Source of the DNA: Ligula intestinalis
Lineage: Eukaryota > Platyhelminthes > Cestoda > Diphyllobothriidea > Diphyllobothriidae
DNA length: 64,000 bases
Assembly: GCA_036362985.1 (NCBI GenBank)
Contig: JAYGXS010000008.1
Location: forward strand, 19,409,409 to 19,473,408
Direction of reading: 5' to 3'
Positions 21,854-32,599 of this stretch are shown one piece after another (within the stretch, counting starts at the first letter, position 1; each line of letters starts with the position of its first letter). The position numbers were made by a program, and so were the translations under genes. Below the pieces are notes generated by a model. The model was not told the DNA's origin. It made no database searches and saw only the letters and a list, made by a program, of their open reading frames with translations.

Positions 21854-22171
21854 AGTCCAAAATCGAGAATATCGGCCCCCATGTCACAAAGCCACTGGAG
21901 TACGCTTTAAAAAATCCCCTGGTCTATGACGCACCGTCTTTCTCCCTCGATGGAGTCACCAGTGGAAATCGGACACGTTTCCTCTTTAACCTCACAGCCT
22001 CTGCACACGACCTCAGCGCGTACGGACGTCCAATAGAATCCCTGCTCAAGATACATGGTCTTCGGACCAAAGAGTTTGGAACATACGCCTGTAGAATGCG
22101 AAACATTCGTGGCGTTGCTGAGGGCTACATTCGCCTGAAGAGAAAGGGTATAACGGAAATCATACCTCCAG
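21854..22171 (+). CDS. Exon of the lachesin/DIP/IgLON-like protein (completes the Ig domain)
   Basis: The acceptor is TATATCTCCAG and the donor is CCAG/GTAGG. The entry phase 1 matches the donor at 3856 (G joins AG to give Glu). It encodes 105 full codons, including NRTRFLFNLTASAHDL, IESLLKIHGLRTKEFGTYAC and RNIRGVAEGYIRLKRK. D/EFGTY.C with a following GxAEGxIRLY-like strand is the closing motif of the third Ig domain in lachesin/DIP proteins. The cysteine pairs with that at SCRF in the previous exon. NRT and NLT are potential N-glycosylation sites. The exon ends in phase 1 after ITEIIPP. The C-terminal tail (often a GPI signal) was not identified. Confidence 0.88.
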
Positions 22172-25100
22172 GTAGGATTCACTAGCGCATCAACCAATTA
22201 CAGGGAAAATTATTCTGATGGTTAAGGAAATTTGCCACTTTTAAATGCGCTCGCATGTATGAAGGTCATGGTCAGTTCCGAAATGTAACATTTTGCTTGT
22301 AATAGCATATTAACAAGTGTTCGCTTTTTTAACTAGGACGTTCCGTAGCTATATAAAAATTTATTGAATCGCAGTTCACTGTTGTCTATCCCATGCTGGA
22401 AACAGAAGGTGATGGATATTTTTCTTTTTCTACAACGTTGAAGCTTCCGGAGACTTGTGCAAATTTTTCGAATGGCTAACAGACCCACAACAAAAAAACC
22501 ATTGCTTCGAATAAATCTGTTGCTTGTCGAAGAAAAATGAGATAAGGCTCTCACAAGCTCATCCACTTGAACTCAAAGCTAACAGGGAATCACACTTGTA
22601 ATCAAAATGTTGTATAATTTATCTAGTTCATGCATAACCACGAATATGCAAAGTACTATGAGAAACTGGAAGGTCCTTGTGTATCTTAAGACCTGAATAA
22701 AATCAACTTTTTTCAAATGCAAACAAACGCACTTTCACAACTAAAAAACTCAAAAGAGTAACTTCTATCCAAAATGCAATTGCTTTATCACCCTGCTTGA
22801 GCATTAGCCTACGGCTATCTATATCAATGCATCCTTGGAAACACTCAGTCCCTCATTCGATTGAACTGAAATTGTCCAGGATACCATTTTTTTCAAATTC
22901 GTCTTTGGTGTTATTAACTGGTAAGATTTCGACCATGCTTTGATCAGCTATCATATACGGGCTGGTGATGAAAGCATGCATATTTTGAACTTTGATTAAA
23001 TGGTTTAAACACTGCTCATCCTATTTAGGTGCTGCTGAGTAGGTTTTATTTAAAATAACATCAAGGAACTTTGACCGTTGTTCCTTACATTGTGTTCCTA
23101 TGTTAGTCACATATACAGTTCCGACTTATTTGGACAGGTTTCATGTGAGGATCATATATATTCGGAGTAAGAGGACTCAAAATGCACTCGTATCTATATT
23201 ACAATATAAGAGCTTCGGTCGATTTTCTTAAGACTGGGTATTGGGGATTTTGAAGTTCTCTGCCAGACGTTTTTGTTGCGAATGAGTACCTCGCATGTGG
23301 TCATTAAAACTGGAGTCAAAATGATAAATTGAGCAATTTTGTGATGCGATGGGTCCATATATGACCTAAAATGTCTTTCTGTCGTTAAAGGACGTGAAAG
23401 CAGGTTCCGACAACGCTGTTTTCTCCCCAAAAGTACTCTAAGAAATATGTCAGATTTGTAAAGACGCTTAATGGCAGTGTGCATTTTCCGGTGACTTCCG
23501 CACAGTATTCCTGTCTGCCTAGTGCTTCAGGGGTGGAGGGAAGGTGTTCGTTGCTGCCTGCTTAACTGGTGCGATGCATTTAGGAAGGAGTATGTGGGCT
23601 ACAATAAGGAGGCAAGCTGAGACAAACAAGCTCACCAACCTTTTCTGTCCCTTTTAGTCATCATGCGTAGAAACAAAGTCACAAACAGGGAAGAGATTGT
23701 TTAGGAAGGAAGAAAAGGAAGAAGAAGAAGAAGAAGAAGAAGAAGAAGAAGAAGAACATATACAAGCACAAGCTGCAGTTTAACTCTCGGAGGTGACACT
23801 CATGTCTCTCTCTCTCTCGTGGAAATCAGATTGCGGTAGTAAGAGTGTGAGAAGCCAACTAAAAGCACGTAGAGAAGGGAAAACTGAATCCGAACCCATT
23901 TTATTTTTTCAGAGGATAAAGTGGGCTGTAAATATTTTATTTTAAGTGAGTGCTTGGTGCCTTTAAGAAAACTGCTCCATTCTTAGTTTCCTAAAGAGGC
24001 TGGAAGGACATAGTGAGTTGATGGGACCGTTCAGCTTAAGCAATATTTCCCTCCAGAAACGACAAGCCCACCAACCTAAAGTGTAAAACCCAACGCGGTA
24101 ATGAGAATGAGTTCAGAGCTGGTAGAACCAGGGAGGAGATTTAGTAAGAATAGAAAAAAAAATGAAGTTACACATGGGGCTTTCTGTAGTGAACAGTTCT
24201 CAGAATACCATGAAATGGGTGAGAGCCAGAGAAAGAAGGGAAAATGACAGGGCTTCTAGCAGTTCGTGTAGTATATTTTTCGGGACAAGGAATGTAATCA
24301 TCTAGCCATGCTGCGGAAACCAAGGGAAGAAGTTACAATTTGATGCTATTTGAGCAGTACGTCGTCCTCAGTACGGCAGGCGTTTCACAATGAGCATGGA
24401 GAGCGGGCTAGGCAGTATATGTGGTTGGCCTCTAGATTAACTTTTGATTGCTTTTTAAGATATCAGTCTATACTCAGTAACAGCGCAAAGCCAAAATCCC
24501 AGAAATCTCTACTATGGGACCGAATGTAATAGGGGTTATATTGGTGAGGCATTAGGCTGCTGCAAGAGAGACACTTAACGAAATATATCAAAGACAAACA
24601 GAAAAAAGTAGATAAAATTACTATAAAATGCTTATATTTAACAACAAAAGTGCGCAATTAATTTAAATAGAATAAAAATTATAAGACTGAAATAATACAG
24701 CAAACACAAAGATGAAATTCAATTACTTCCGACCCCGTACTACAGTATAATTCTGTAGTTTATGGTTTCTTTGGTGTAACCTATAATGCACTGTTACAGT
24801 TTTCACGAAGACTCGTGAGGATGACACTGCCATGAAGCTCTTTCGATTATTTAATTCTCCCTTTTTATTCTCGTCTTTCCAGTGAATCTAAAACTATTGG
24901 TAAATTTGTGAGCTTTTCAAATTAAGCACCAATTTTCCCCTTTCCTCTAATCGCATGTAAACTTTCTTCTATGCACGTTGGTCGACCCGACAGCTCTCCC
25001 GTCGATTGCGACGATGGGCACCGCGTGCTTCAACAGCCACAGCAGACGCTGAAGCAAGCCGCAACAGGCACTGAGGCGAGCTGGGCAAGCAACACGAAGG

Positions 25101-25229
25101 CTACAGCAAGCAGGAGCAACACAGAGAAGTAGCCCGAGAGAAAACAGGAGTTGAGGCAAACTCGCGGAGAATCTACCCACTCGCTCGCATCTACCACCTC
25201 CGTATCCGGTGTCAAGACAAAGTAAATAA
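22172..25229. other. No supported gene; AT-rich, with a GAA microsatellite
   Basis: A (GAA)n run of about 13 units lies at 23718-23756, and a short (TC)n run at 23805-23818. No exon with a plausible Ig tail was recognised downstream of 22171. Confidence 0.5.
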
Positions 25230-25640
25230 GACCGGGGATGAGGGAGGGTGTAGATGGCTGGCGTGGTAATCACTCAACAAGCGCACACTTGACATAGCCA
25301 TCCCGATGGTTGTGCTCCCGCCTTCGCGGGGGTGCCATAAAGTCTGCATTAAGAGAGAGCCATTGCAGCCTGACTCTCAGTCCTCCCTCTCCTCCCATAC
25401 GCACACACAAACACACGCGTACAAAAGGAGCAGCAACGTAGGGGGCCCGAGTTTCCCCGTCAGTTGGCAAACCCTCTAAGCCACGGCTTTTAGCGCACCG
25501 TGATAGATTCAAGCGCATTCAGATTTATTATAGTGAGGAGAGAAACGCGCCGAGGTCGATCTCACTCTCTCCCCCCACCGCATAGTGACCACCTAGCTTT
25601 TCAGGCACCCGCAGTGGGGCCTGAAACCCAGTTGGAGCGC
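25230..25640. repeat. Dispersed repeat R1, copy 2
   Basis: Partner of 13830-14170. It shares GGTGCCATAAAGTC, GCCTGACTCTCAG, CCGTCAGTTGG and TTTAGCGCACCGTG, and adds a CACACA-rich stretch at 25398-25420. It is GC-rich compared with its surroundings. Confidence 0.75.
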
Positions 25641-27997
25641 GAACTCAGTCACCAACAGGAAATCAGAAGTGAGGGAAAGTGCGAGCGCCAACCAGGTCGC
25701 AGGGACCGTGGTTGACTGAGGACTGGCATTGCATGTGCATACAGGCCATTCAATCTCAGAAGGGTAAGAGCAGCCCTGCATGAAGTGTGGGCCAACACCC
25801 TCCTGAGAGGGTAATACATGCCCAAGGTCATAACGCTAGCGCTGTTCTTTAAGCAGTCTAGTTTGGCGTATATTCGGGTATTCTTACTTGGACATTTATC
25901 CATGATGTTGAAAATTGCACTCATTTGTGGCTATGGATTACTTTTGATAGCCCGGTGTTGTGAGTTTGCGCGTCTAATTTTATTCTTTTAGAGCGGAGGA
26001 CGTTTCTGCTGAAAATTTTGGAAATATATTTTCAAAATAAAGCGTATCCGTCTCTCCCTCGCATGGGAGAGCATTTAGGCACAGCTTCGAGGAAGGCTGA
26101 CGCACTGAGGTAGCATACGATTACTACCAAACGTCCCAGCTATATACCCTTACGAGGGTTTAAAACATCACAGTTCATTCAAGTTCTCTCACCGCAGGTC
26201 TGAATCTCGGTGTTTCAAGCTACTATTTATTTCTCGGCGCGCAACCGAAAAAACGACTGTGGTGACCTGAGTGGCCCCGGTGCTGGTATGGCGCATCTAC
26301 GACGCAATCTGCTTAAGAAACCCGTTTAGCGGTAGCAAAGTATGTCCTGCTATGTTCTATGTGTAGCTGCGTGCCCATATGCCCAGTGTTTAGTAGCGAA
26401 AAGGGCAAATAATACAGCCCTGTGGGTTAAAGCATATATGCAATACAGACGCGCAAGTGGACAGAATTGATAAAACCATTGTTTGTGGTGGTGCTGGGGG
26501 TTAGGCTATTGAAGACCTAATTTGACCTTTTCGATCGTCACGTCTTCTGATTAAATCAACAGGATCACTGTGATTACGTAAACTAAGAGTAGCTTCTACT
26601 AACCACCACTATTTTTTCGTACACTTCAACAGAAAGGAACTACCTTGGAAGGATTGAAACCGGTGTTGAACGTCTGCGTGCAGTTTACTCGAACTCGGTA
26701 GCGCCCCGAGCCATGGCAACTTACCGGACCTCTTCTACGGCTGCTGCTGTTGTAACAGCCCTCAGCAACTGCCATCTAGTCCCGCTTCTTCTTTTGCACT
26801 TCTTCCGCGCCTGCGCCCTCTCATTATGCACAAACGTCTGAGGAGGCTGGCTCGGCGTCGGTAGCGAAACGCTAGATGCCGTATGCACAACCTATTCAAG
26901 AATTCCGTGCGAAGAGCACCAAACTTTTTTGCTTTTTGTACACATAAAATGACTGCCCATCGCACAGACTGAAGAGGCCGCTTAAATGGGCTTTTTCCGT
27001 ATATATCTTATTGCAGCAATCTGCTGCAATCTCTTTAAAGATCTCTTAAAGGTCCCTTAATAGGGAATTTTAAAGTTTTCGTCTGAAAAAAATTTACTTC
27101 CTCTACTCTTTTTGATATTCAGTTTGACAGATAGTAGTCACCAAAGATCATGCAACTTTCATGATGAAATTTGAGTGGGTACTTTAGCGTTTATTTATTA
27201 AAACTATTTTGATTCATTCAGTTTATTGAATCCTGCGAAAGCCTTTTACTAAGTTATACCGTCATTTTAGTTAGATTTCTTAAGAGAAATGGCCATTTAT
27301 TTTGGGGAAATAGGGAGTTATCTCATATCGAAGGAATTTCCTATGCTATTACGAAAGAGAGAACAAAACTGAACGTTAATCTTGCTCAAACTATGAAGGA
27401 ACTCCAAAATAAGTAAAATAGGTCTAAAAGATATCCCTTTCAGAACTAGAAAAGTTTGTCCAAAATTGTTCAGATTTGAATCTGAATCCAAGTTAAAGGA
27501 ATTGCATTTATTTGCATTAACATTGCAGGTTTGTATTTTCAAAATAATGTTTAGCTATCCTGTGAAGTTTTTTGTACAAATGCAGTATTAGAAGAGTTTT
27601 TGTTGGATGCACTAATAACGCTCATTTTTTCCTTGCACAAAAACAAAATGTCAAATGTGGTAATGCGAATTTAAGACAAAGAAGGTCGTATTGAATGTAA
27701 GTTGTGTATAAATATATATTTTTTATCTTTTACTTTCCCCTTTTGAGTTATTTGGAAACGGAACCGATCGAAAAATAATAAGTATTTCAAAAAAATGCAA
27801 TGTTTATAGCCCGTTTTCTAGAATTCGCAAACTTACAACCGATTTTAGAATTAATCTACTTATGCGAAAAATAATCCATTATGAAGAGAAAAGAAAGTTC
27901 TTTCATCGCCAGTCAAATTGAATCGTTTACCTTCAGGAAATTTAAAGAAATTCTCAAAATTCTTAAATTTGACTTTGACATTACATTGAAAAAAAAG
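25641..27997. other. No supported gene
   Basis: Moderately GC-rich to about 26.9 kb and then strongly AT-rich. Short frames only; none has a recognisable domain. Confidence 0.5.
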
Positions 27998-28261
27998 TTA
28001 TGAACGCAGAATTTTGTCGGCCGAATTTCTAATCAAAGTACTTTCTAAGAGGTAACCTTTTATGGAAAGGTTTTTTTTATTTATCTTAGGAATATTAGTT
28101 TCACAAGTCCACTGCGGACATGATTCACTCTCGGCAGTGTGGCTCGCTATTTTGAGGCATTTCTTCACATCAGATACGTTGTTATACGCATTAAAACTGT
28201 CAATGAAGACAGTAAAAACAACGAAAATGATGACACATTTTTTTCGATGACATTCAATCAA
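27998..28261 (-). CDS. Candidate small secreted Cys-containing peptide (87 codons), unrecognised
   Basis: The minus-strand frame starts MIECHRKKCVIIFVVFTVFI, a short basic segment and then a hydrophobic core, as in a signal peptide. It is followed by an asparagine- and cysteine-bearing region (NNVSDVKKC, SESCPQWTC). The plus strand at 28062-28250 also has a frame beginning with a hydrophobic leader (MERFFLFILGILVSQVHC), so the signal may be a by-product of base composition. The surrounding DNA is AT-rich and holds no mobile-element signature. I do not recognise a family. Confidence 0.25.
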   Translation of the reverse strand: MIECHRKKCVIIFVVFTVFIDSFNAYNNVSDVKKCLKIASHTAESESCPQWTCETNIPKINKKNLSIKGYLLESTLIRNSADKILRS

Positions 28262-28329
28262 TACTTATCTAGAGTGGTAAAATTTACAGAATATTTTGAC
28301 TATAGAAAAGTTCAGTTCAGTTGAGTTCA

Positions 28330-28560
28330 GTGTTATTAGGGAAATATAGGTAAATACATTTGAATTCCCTCTTTGTACACAGCTTATGATGCAGAACATG
28401 TGGCGTTGCCAGTAACGGAACTGCATCAGAGGGGTGGGCAGTAAAAAACTCCTTAGGCATTTTTCATAAGTTTAGTTTTGAATGCCATTTGTGGGATTTT
28501 AAAGCGAAAAACTGTCGCCTGTGGGGGGGGCGTAGGGTATATGTTAATCGTATTTCCTGC
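28330..28560. repeat. Dispersed repeat R2, diverged copy
   Basis: It has the R2 order: a GGGAAATATAGGTAAATAC-like head, CCCTCTTTGTACAC, a CTCCTTAGGCATTTTTCAT block and GCGAAAAACTGTCGCCTGTG. It is less well preserved than the 6.0 and 54.0 kb copies. Confidence 0.65.
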
Positions 28561-28984
28561 TGCTGAAAGTGTTTGAATCCTATCAGGAGAAGGCTATCGC
28601 GGTGTTCAATACCCTAATGGTCACACGAGGAGAAGATCGCAGTGGTCACGAAAACATCACCGAGTGTCGGAGATGCGCCCATCGTACACCCTTGCTGGTA
28701 CCTGGGTCTGCCGACCAGATGCCGAAACATGGGAGTCCACCACAGGAGTCTACCACGATCATAAAAAGTTATTCTTAACAAACATATTACTGAAAAGTAG
28801 CGAGCAGTATGTTTTTTGTAAAGGTTGCTTCTACCAGAGAAGTCTAGTGGCAAATCTTACGTGCTGACAGGTGGTAATGTTATTAGTTTAGCGTTTTTAA
28901 AGAGAACGTATTTTTATGCGTGTCCAACTGCATCTTAAACGTGTCCACAGACAAGGTATGTAAGCAGAGCATTACATGCCTGGA

Positions 28985-30860
28985 TTACCCTCTTAGCGAA
29001 GAAAACTTTTCGTCACACGCAGTTTGAGATGGTGTCCACGCAATCTAGTAGTGGCCAGCTCAAAGAAATCGTTGGATGCTAGGCAACAATTCTGACCCCG
29101 CAGCATGCGAAATGCCTGTATTAGGTCACCGCGCAGCTGTGTGTAGTCCAGAGGAAATAAGTCAAGATTGGTCATTCATGTGTCACAAGGAAGGCATGCT
29201 TAGTCTCGCACTAACTTAGTTGCCCGTCGCTGTAACCTTTCAAGGGTTTTCTTGTCTTTGATTGCCCAAGGTTTACAGGCTTGGCTGGCGAATTTCAGTT
29301 GGGGTCGCACAATCGTGCTGAAGTCCTTGCCAAAGAAAACTTAATCAAAATTAGCAAAGGCGCGCTTGATTAGATACAAGCTCGACATCGTGGATTTAGC
29401 CACCTTCAGGCAGTTGAATGATGGCTTAAGTGAGGGCTTGAACCACACCCCCAGATACTGCTGGGTCTCTAATTCTGGCAGCGGCGTGTATTTTAGGTTG
29501 TACACCCTCCGATACGACGAGTTAGTACTACCGAAGCGCATAATGTTGTATTTGGCGAGATTAAATGGCAGGAGCCACTCGTTTGACCATTGCTCGAGTT
29601 GGTGCAAATCTGCCTGCAAATTTGCTTCGTCGTCTTCGCTACGAATGATCTTCCAGAATTTTAAATCGTCAGTAAACATTGCGGTTTCGCAGTCTAATCT
29701 ACATATGCAGTCGTCGATATATATGAGGAAGAGCATAGGACCCAAAACGGAACCCTGGGAAACCCCACTATCGGCCTTCACCTCCGCCGACCGCTGATCA
29801 CTAATGCATACGGTTTGAGTTTGGCCAGTCAGAAAGTTTTCGATCCATCCGAAAAAGTTTGCCTTTTACCCCTATACGTTTAAGCTTGTATAGGAGACGT
29901 TGATGAGGCACAGTTTCAAACGCCTTCTTAAAGTCTAAGAAGACTGCGTGCACCGTATTTCCTTGATCGAGTGCTCTGGTCCATTGGTCTAGACAGCAAA
30001 GCAAATTTGTCAAGCAGGACCGTCCTCTACGGAATCCGTGCTGTTTGTCAGAAAGAAGTCGATGACACTCTAAGAACTGCATCAACTCTCTTCTGATAAT
30101 TCGCTCCATGATCTTGCAGCATATGGAAGTAAAGCTTATTAGTCTGTAATTGTTTGCGGACGCCCGACTCCCGCTTTTGTGTATGGTGAGATCCACGCTG
30201 TCTTCCAGTCAGATGGCAGTTCGCCTGTGCTTAGGGAGGCCCGGAAGAGTAAATGCAGGGGTTTTGCTAACTCCACGGCTAGCTCTTTCAGCAGCTTTGC
30301 AGGTATGCCGTCCGGACCACGCCACTTCGTGTCTGTGAGCTTCAGGAGTTCTTTCAGAACAATAACTTCCGTAATCTCAACTGAGTCAATGCTTGGAATC
30401 TCCTCTGTACTGAAATTGGTAACGGTTAGCTCGACCGACTAAAATAACCCGGACAGATGCTCAGCCTTTGCTTTTTTCTCCCAAATTTCGGCGCCGGGAT
30501 TGTGTCTTTATTCCGGGTAGATCACCTATTGTAGTTGTAGAAGACCTTCGGATCTCCTACTGCATGGTTTATTAGCTCACTCTCGAAGCTTTGGCGGGTT
30601 TTCAATACAAGGCCCTTGACCCTATTTCTCTGCGCTTTGTACTTGTTGTGCGACTCGGTGGTCTTCTCTCTCCGATACGTTCGATGCAGCTTTTTTACGA
30701 TTTAGCTCCCTCTTCAGTGTGTTTATTAGCCACTGGAGTCTATTTGTGGCTTTCGTTTTCGAGATGGGACAGAAACCAGTGATTTATTCATGTAATAAGG
30801 CCTTAAACACCGACCAATCTGCGTGGGTACCCCCGCTGAGTGTCTCATTTCAGTTCTTTC
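28985..30860 (-). mobile_element. CR1/Jockey-type non-LTR retrotransposon (LINE), 5'-truncated and broken
   Basis: Reading right to left, KYKAQRNRVKGLVLKTRQSF and INHAVGDPKVFYNY lie near 30650-30530, the linker typical before the RT of these LINEs. RT motifs follow at 30196-29800 and 29781-29341. A post-RT segment with QLKFASQACKPWAIKDKKTL and the closing RGDLIQAFRML lies near 29330-29000. The endonuclease domain is missing, as in ordinary 5'-truncated insertions. A poly(A) tail is not evident. Confidence 0.85.
29341..30196 (-). pseudogene. LINE reverse transcriptase core, frameshifted
   Basis: The first half reads HKSGSRASANNYRLISFTSI, LLSDKQHGFRRGRSC and HAVFLDFKKAFETVPHQRLL (RT motifs 1-3, with the FLDF..AF.. 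aspartate). The second half reads VSQGSVLGPMLFLIYIDD (motif 4, from Q-G-S-V-L-G-P), AMFTDDLKFW (motif 5, where FADD is usual) and LPFNLAKYNIMRFG, QQYLGVWF. A frameshift near 29850 separates the halves. Both catalytic aspartates of the FTDD box remain. The element would need host-like repair of the shift, so it is inactive. Confidence 0.88.
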
Positions 30861-31990
30861 TATGTATAGAAAGTAGTTGCTTCAAGTATTCAATTCAACA
30901 CAATATCTTAATTAATTGTTCTAATTTATAGCTCTTTTTAACGTCTCGAGAATCATGGAATTATCGAGAACATTTTATTTTTCTTTACAAACACTTAGTA
31001 ATCCCTATAGTTCTTTTAAGTACTTAATATGCTTAATGCTGTTCAGTTTTATTTATAAGCTTTCCTTACTGCATTCATACTGGTATTCGAGTAATGCTCA
31101 AACTTATACAAAATAATGAAAGTTGCGTGGTCTTTGACGACTATTGGATAAACGAATTGGGAATACGGGGTCATTTAAGTCTCCACAGAAGTGGCTGTGT
31201 ATTTGTTAGAGGCAGTAGGTAGCCTAAGAATAAATTTAAAAGTTTGTTTTGTAAAAAATTATTGATAATGGTTAACTTGGCATGGATAGCTTAACCAGCC
31301 TATGCTTCAGTGGAATAATTAGAAGGTTCTCTTAAACATCAAAGCTTGGCGACTTTTATGCAATTATTAATGGTCTGGTCATCCCCATCATGAATTACCG
31401 GGTAACATCTTAGTTCGTTTTGCAATTAAACTCTACATTGTAGATCGATAGTGGCAAATGTTTTGTCTTACATGTGAATCTTGATTTAAAGTTAGAACGG
31501 CAAATTACACAACGGAGTTCTGAGTATTCTGACAAGTATTATGAATATTTTTATATTTTAAACCACTACCAATACTATTCTAAGGCATTTCTCTCGATAT
31601 AGTAATTAAACATAGACTCCGTTCACTGCGATCGTGTTGCCCCGGTCAGTCTGTTGAACCAGAGTGGTTACATCCAATATTAAGTGGTTATGAAAACAGG
31701 CTTGCCTTATCGCTCTTACTTTTAACGATCAAAGCTGATCCTTTAAGAAATTCAAAGAATTAAGAAACTCGACCATTTTTGCATAAATCGAGATAATATC
31801 TACGCAGTTAAATCACCTGACTAAAGTTTGAATTTGAGCTCTTTCAAGCCTGCCTCTCAGTCAATTAGTGCTAGTTCTGTGGTCAATTTAGGCCCCTTTA
31901 CTTTGCACAAACAACGTTTCAAAATTTGAAAGTAGGTATTTTCCGTTTTCGTATACTGATCATCAGGTGCGCTTGACGGTGTGCTAAAAA
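30861..31990. other. No supported gene; AT-rich
   Basis: No reading frame or repeat is recognisable in this stretch. Confidence 0.5.
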
Positions 31991-32554
31991 TTAAAAGAAT
32001 TTGGCCTTATATATATCCACTGAATACAAGAACACATTTTGACAAGGTTCTATGTAAATCCCAAAAATCTGTGCAGTTTTCATAGGAAAAAATGTACCAA
32101 TGCTAGCATTGATTGTGAGTCTATGCGTTTTTATGCTATTTTGAATACCTAGACTCAATGGAGGTGATATAATGCGATCAACAACATTGCGGTCTTCTGT
32201 CGTAATAACAAAAATCACTTTCTTCTATTTTAAGTCTTCTGCAAGCATATTTTACTTTAAACTTCAAGCGATCAATATAATAGTGTTCAACGCTGAAATA
32301 TTTACCCTTAAGTTGGCAAATTTCAAGTCATATATATGTAACTCTTCTGTATCCAAATCAGTTATTCTAAGAGGTTTCTTTGACATTGCGGAATGGAAAC
32401 CTCCTTTCAAAAAAGCCCCGTTTCTTGCTTTGAGCAGCATAACATTCGTCTTTGTTGGCATTACAAACGGACAGGCAGCATTTTTTAAGGGCTGTTCAGA
32501 AGTGAAAATGTGTGGGGACCACCCATGCGAGACCATGGGTTGGCCTTTCGGCAC
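31991..32554 (-). CDS. Possible coding region of unknown family (two minus-strand frames)
   Basis: Two neighbouring minus-strand frames have low repeat content. The upstream one, 32554-32264, begins MPKGQPMVSHGWSPHIFTSE and contains ITDLDTEELHIYDLKFAN. The downstream one, 32218-31991, contains VVDRIISPPLSLGIQNSIKT. An AGG/GTAAAT donor near 32308 and a TTGCAG acceptor near 32240 would make an intron of about 66 nt, but the phases do not fit cleanly. The opposite strand also has a 139-codon frame at 32172-32591 with hydrophobic character. I do not recognise any of these. The coding strand is uncertain. Confidence 0.22.
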
Positions 32555-32599
32555 TCCCTTCTACATCAAAGATGCCGTCGAATTTGTTTAAGAAAATAA

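Noticed and set aside
23718..23757. CRISPR-like or tandem array
   Set aside because: Plain GAA microsatellite; no spacer structure anywhere in the window.
24947..25273. 108-codon minus-strand frame rich in Leu and Cys
   Set aside because: It runs into repeat R1 and reflects GC-rich repeat sequence; no family resemblance.
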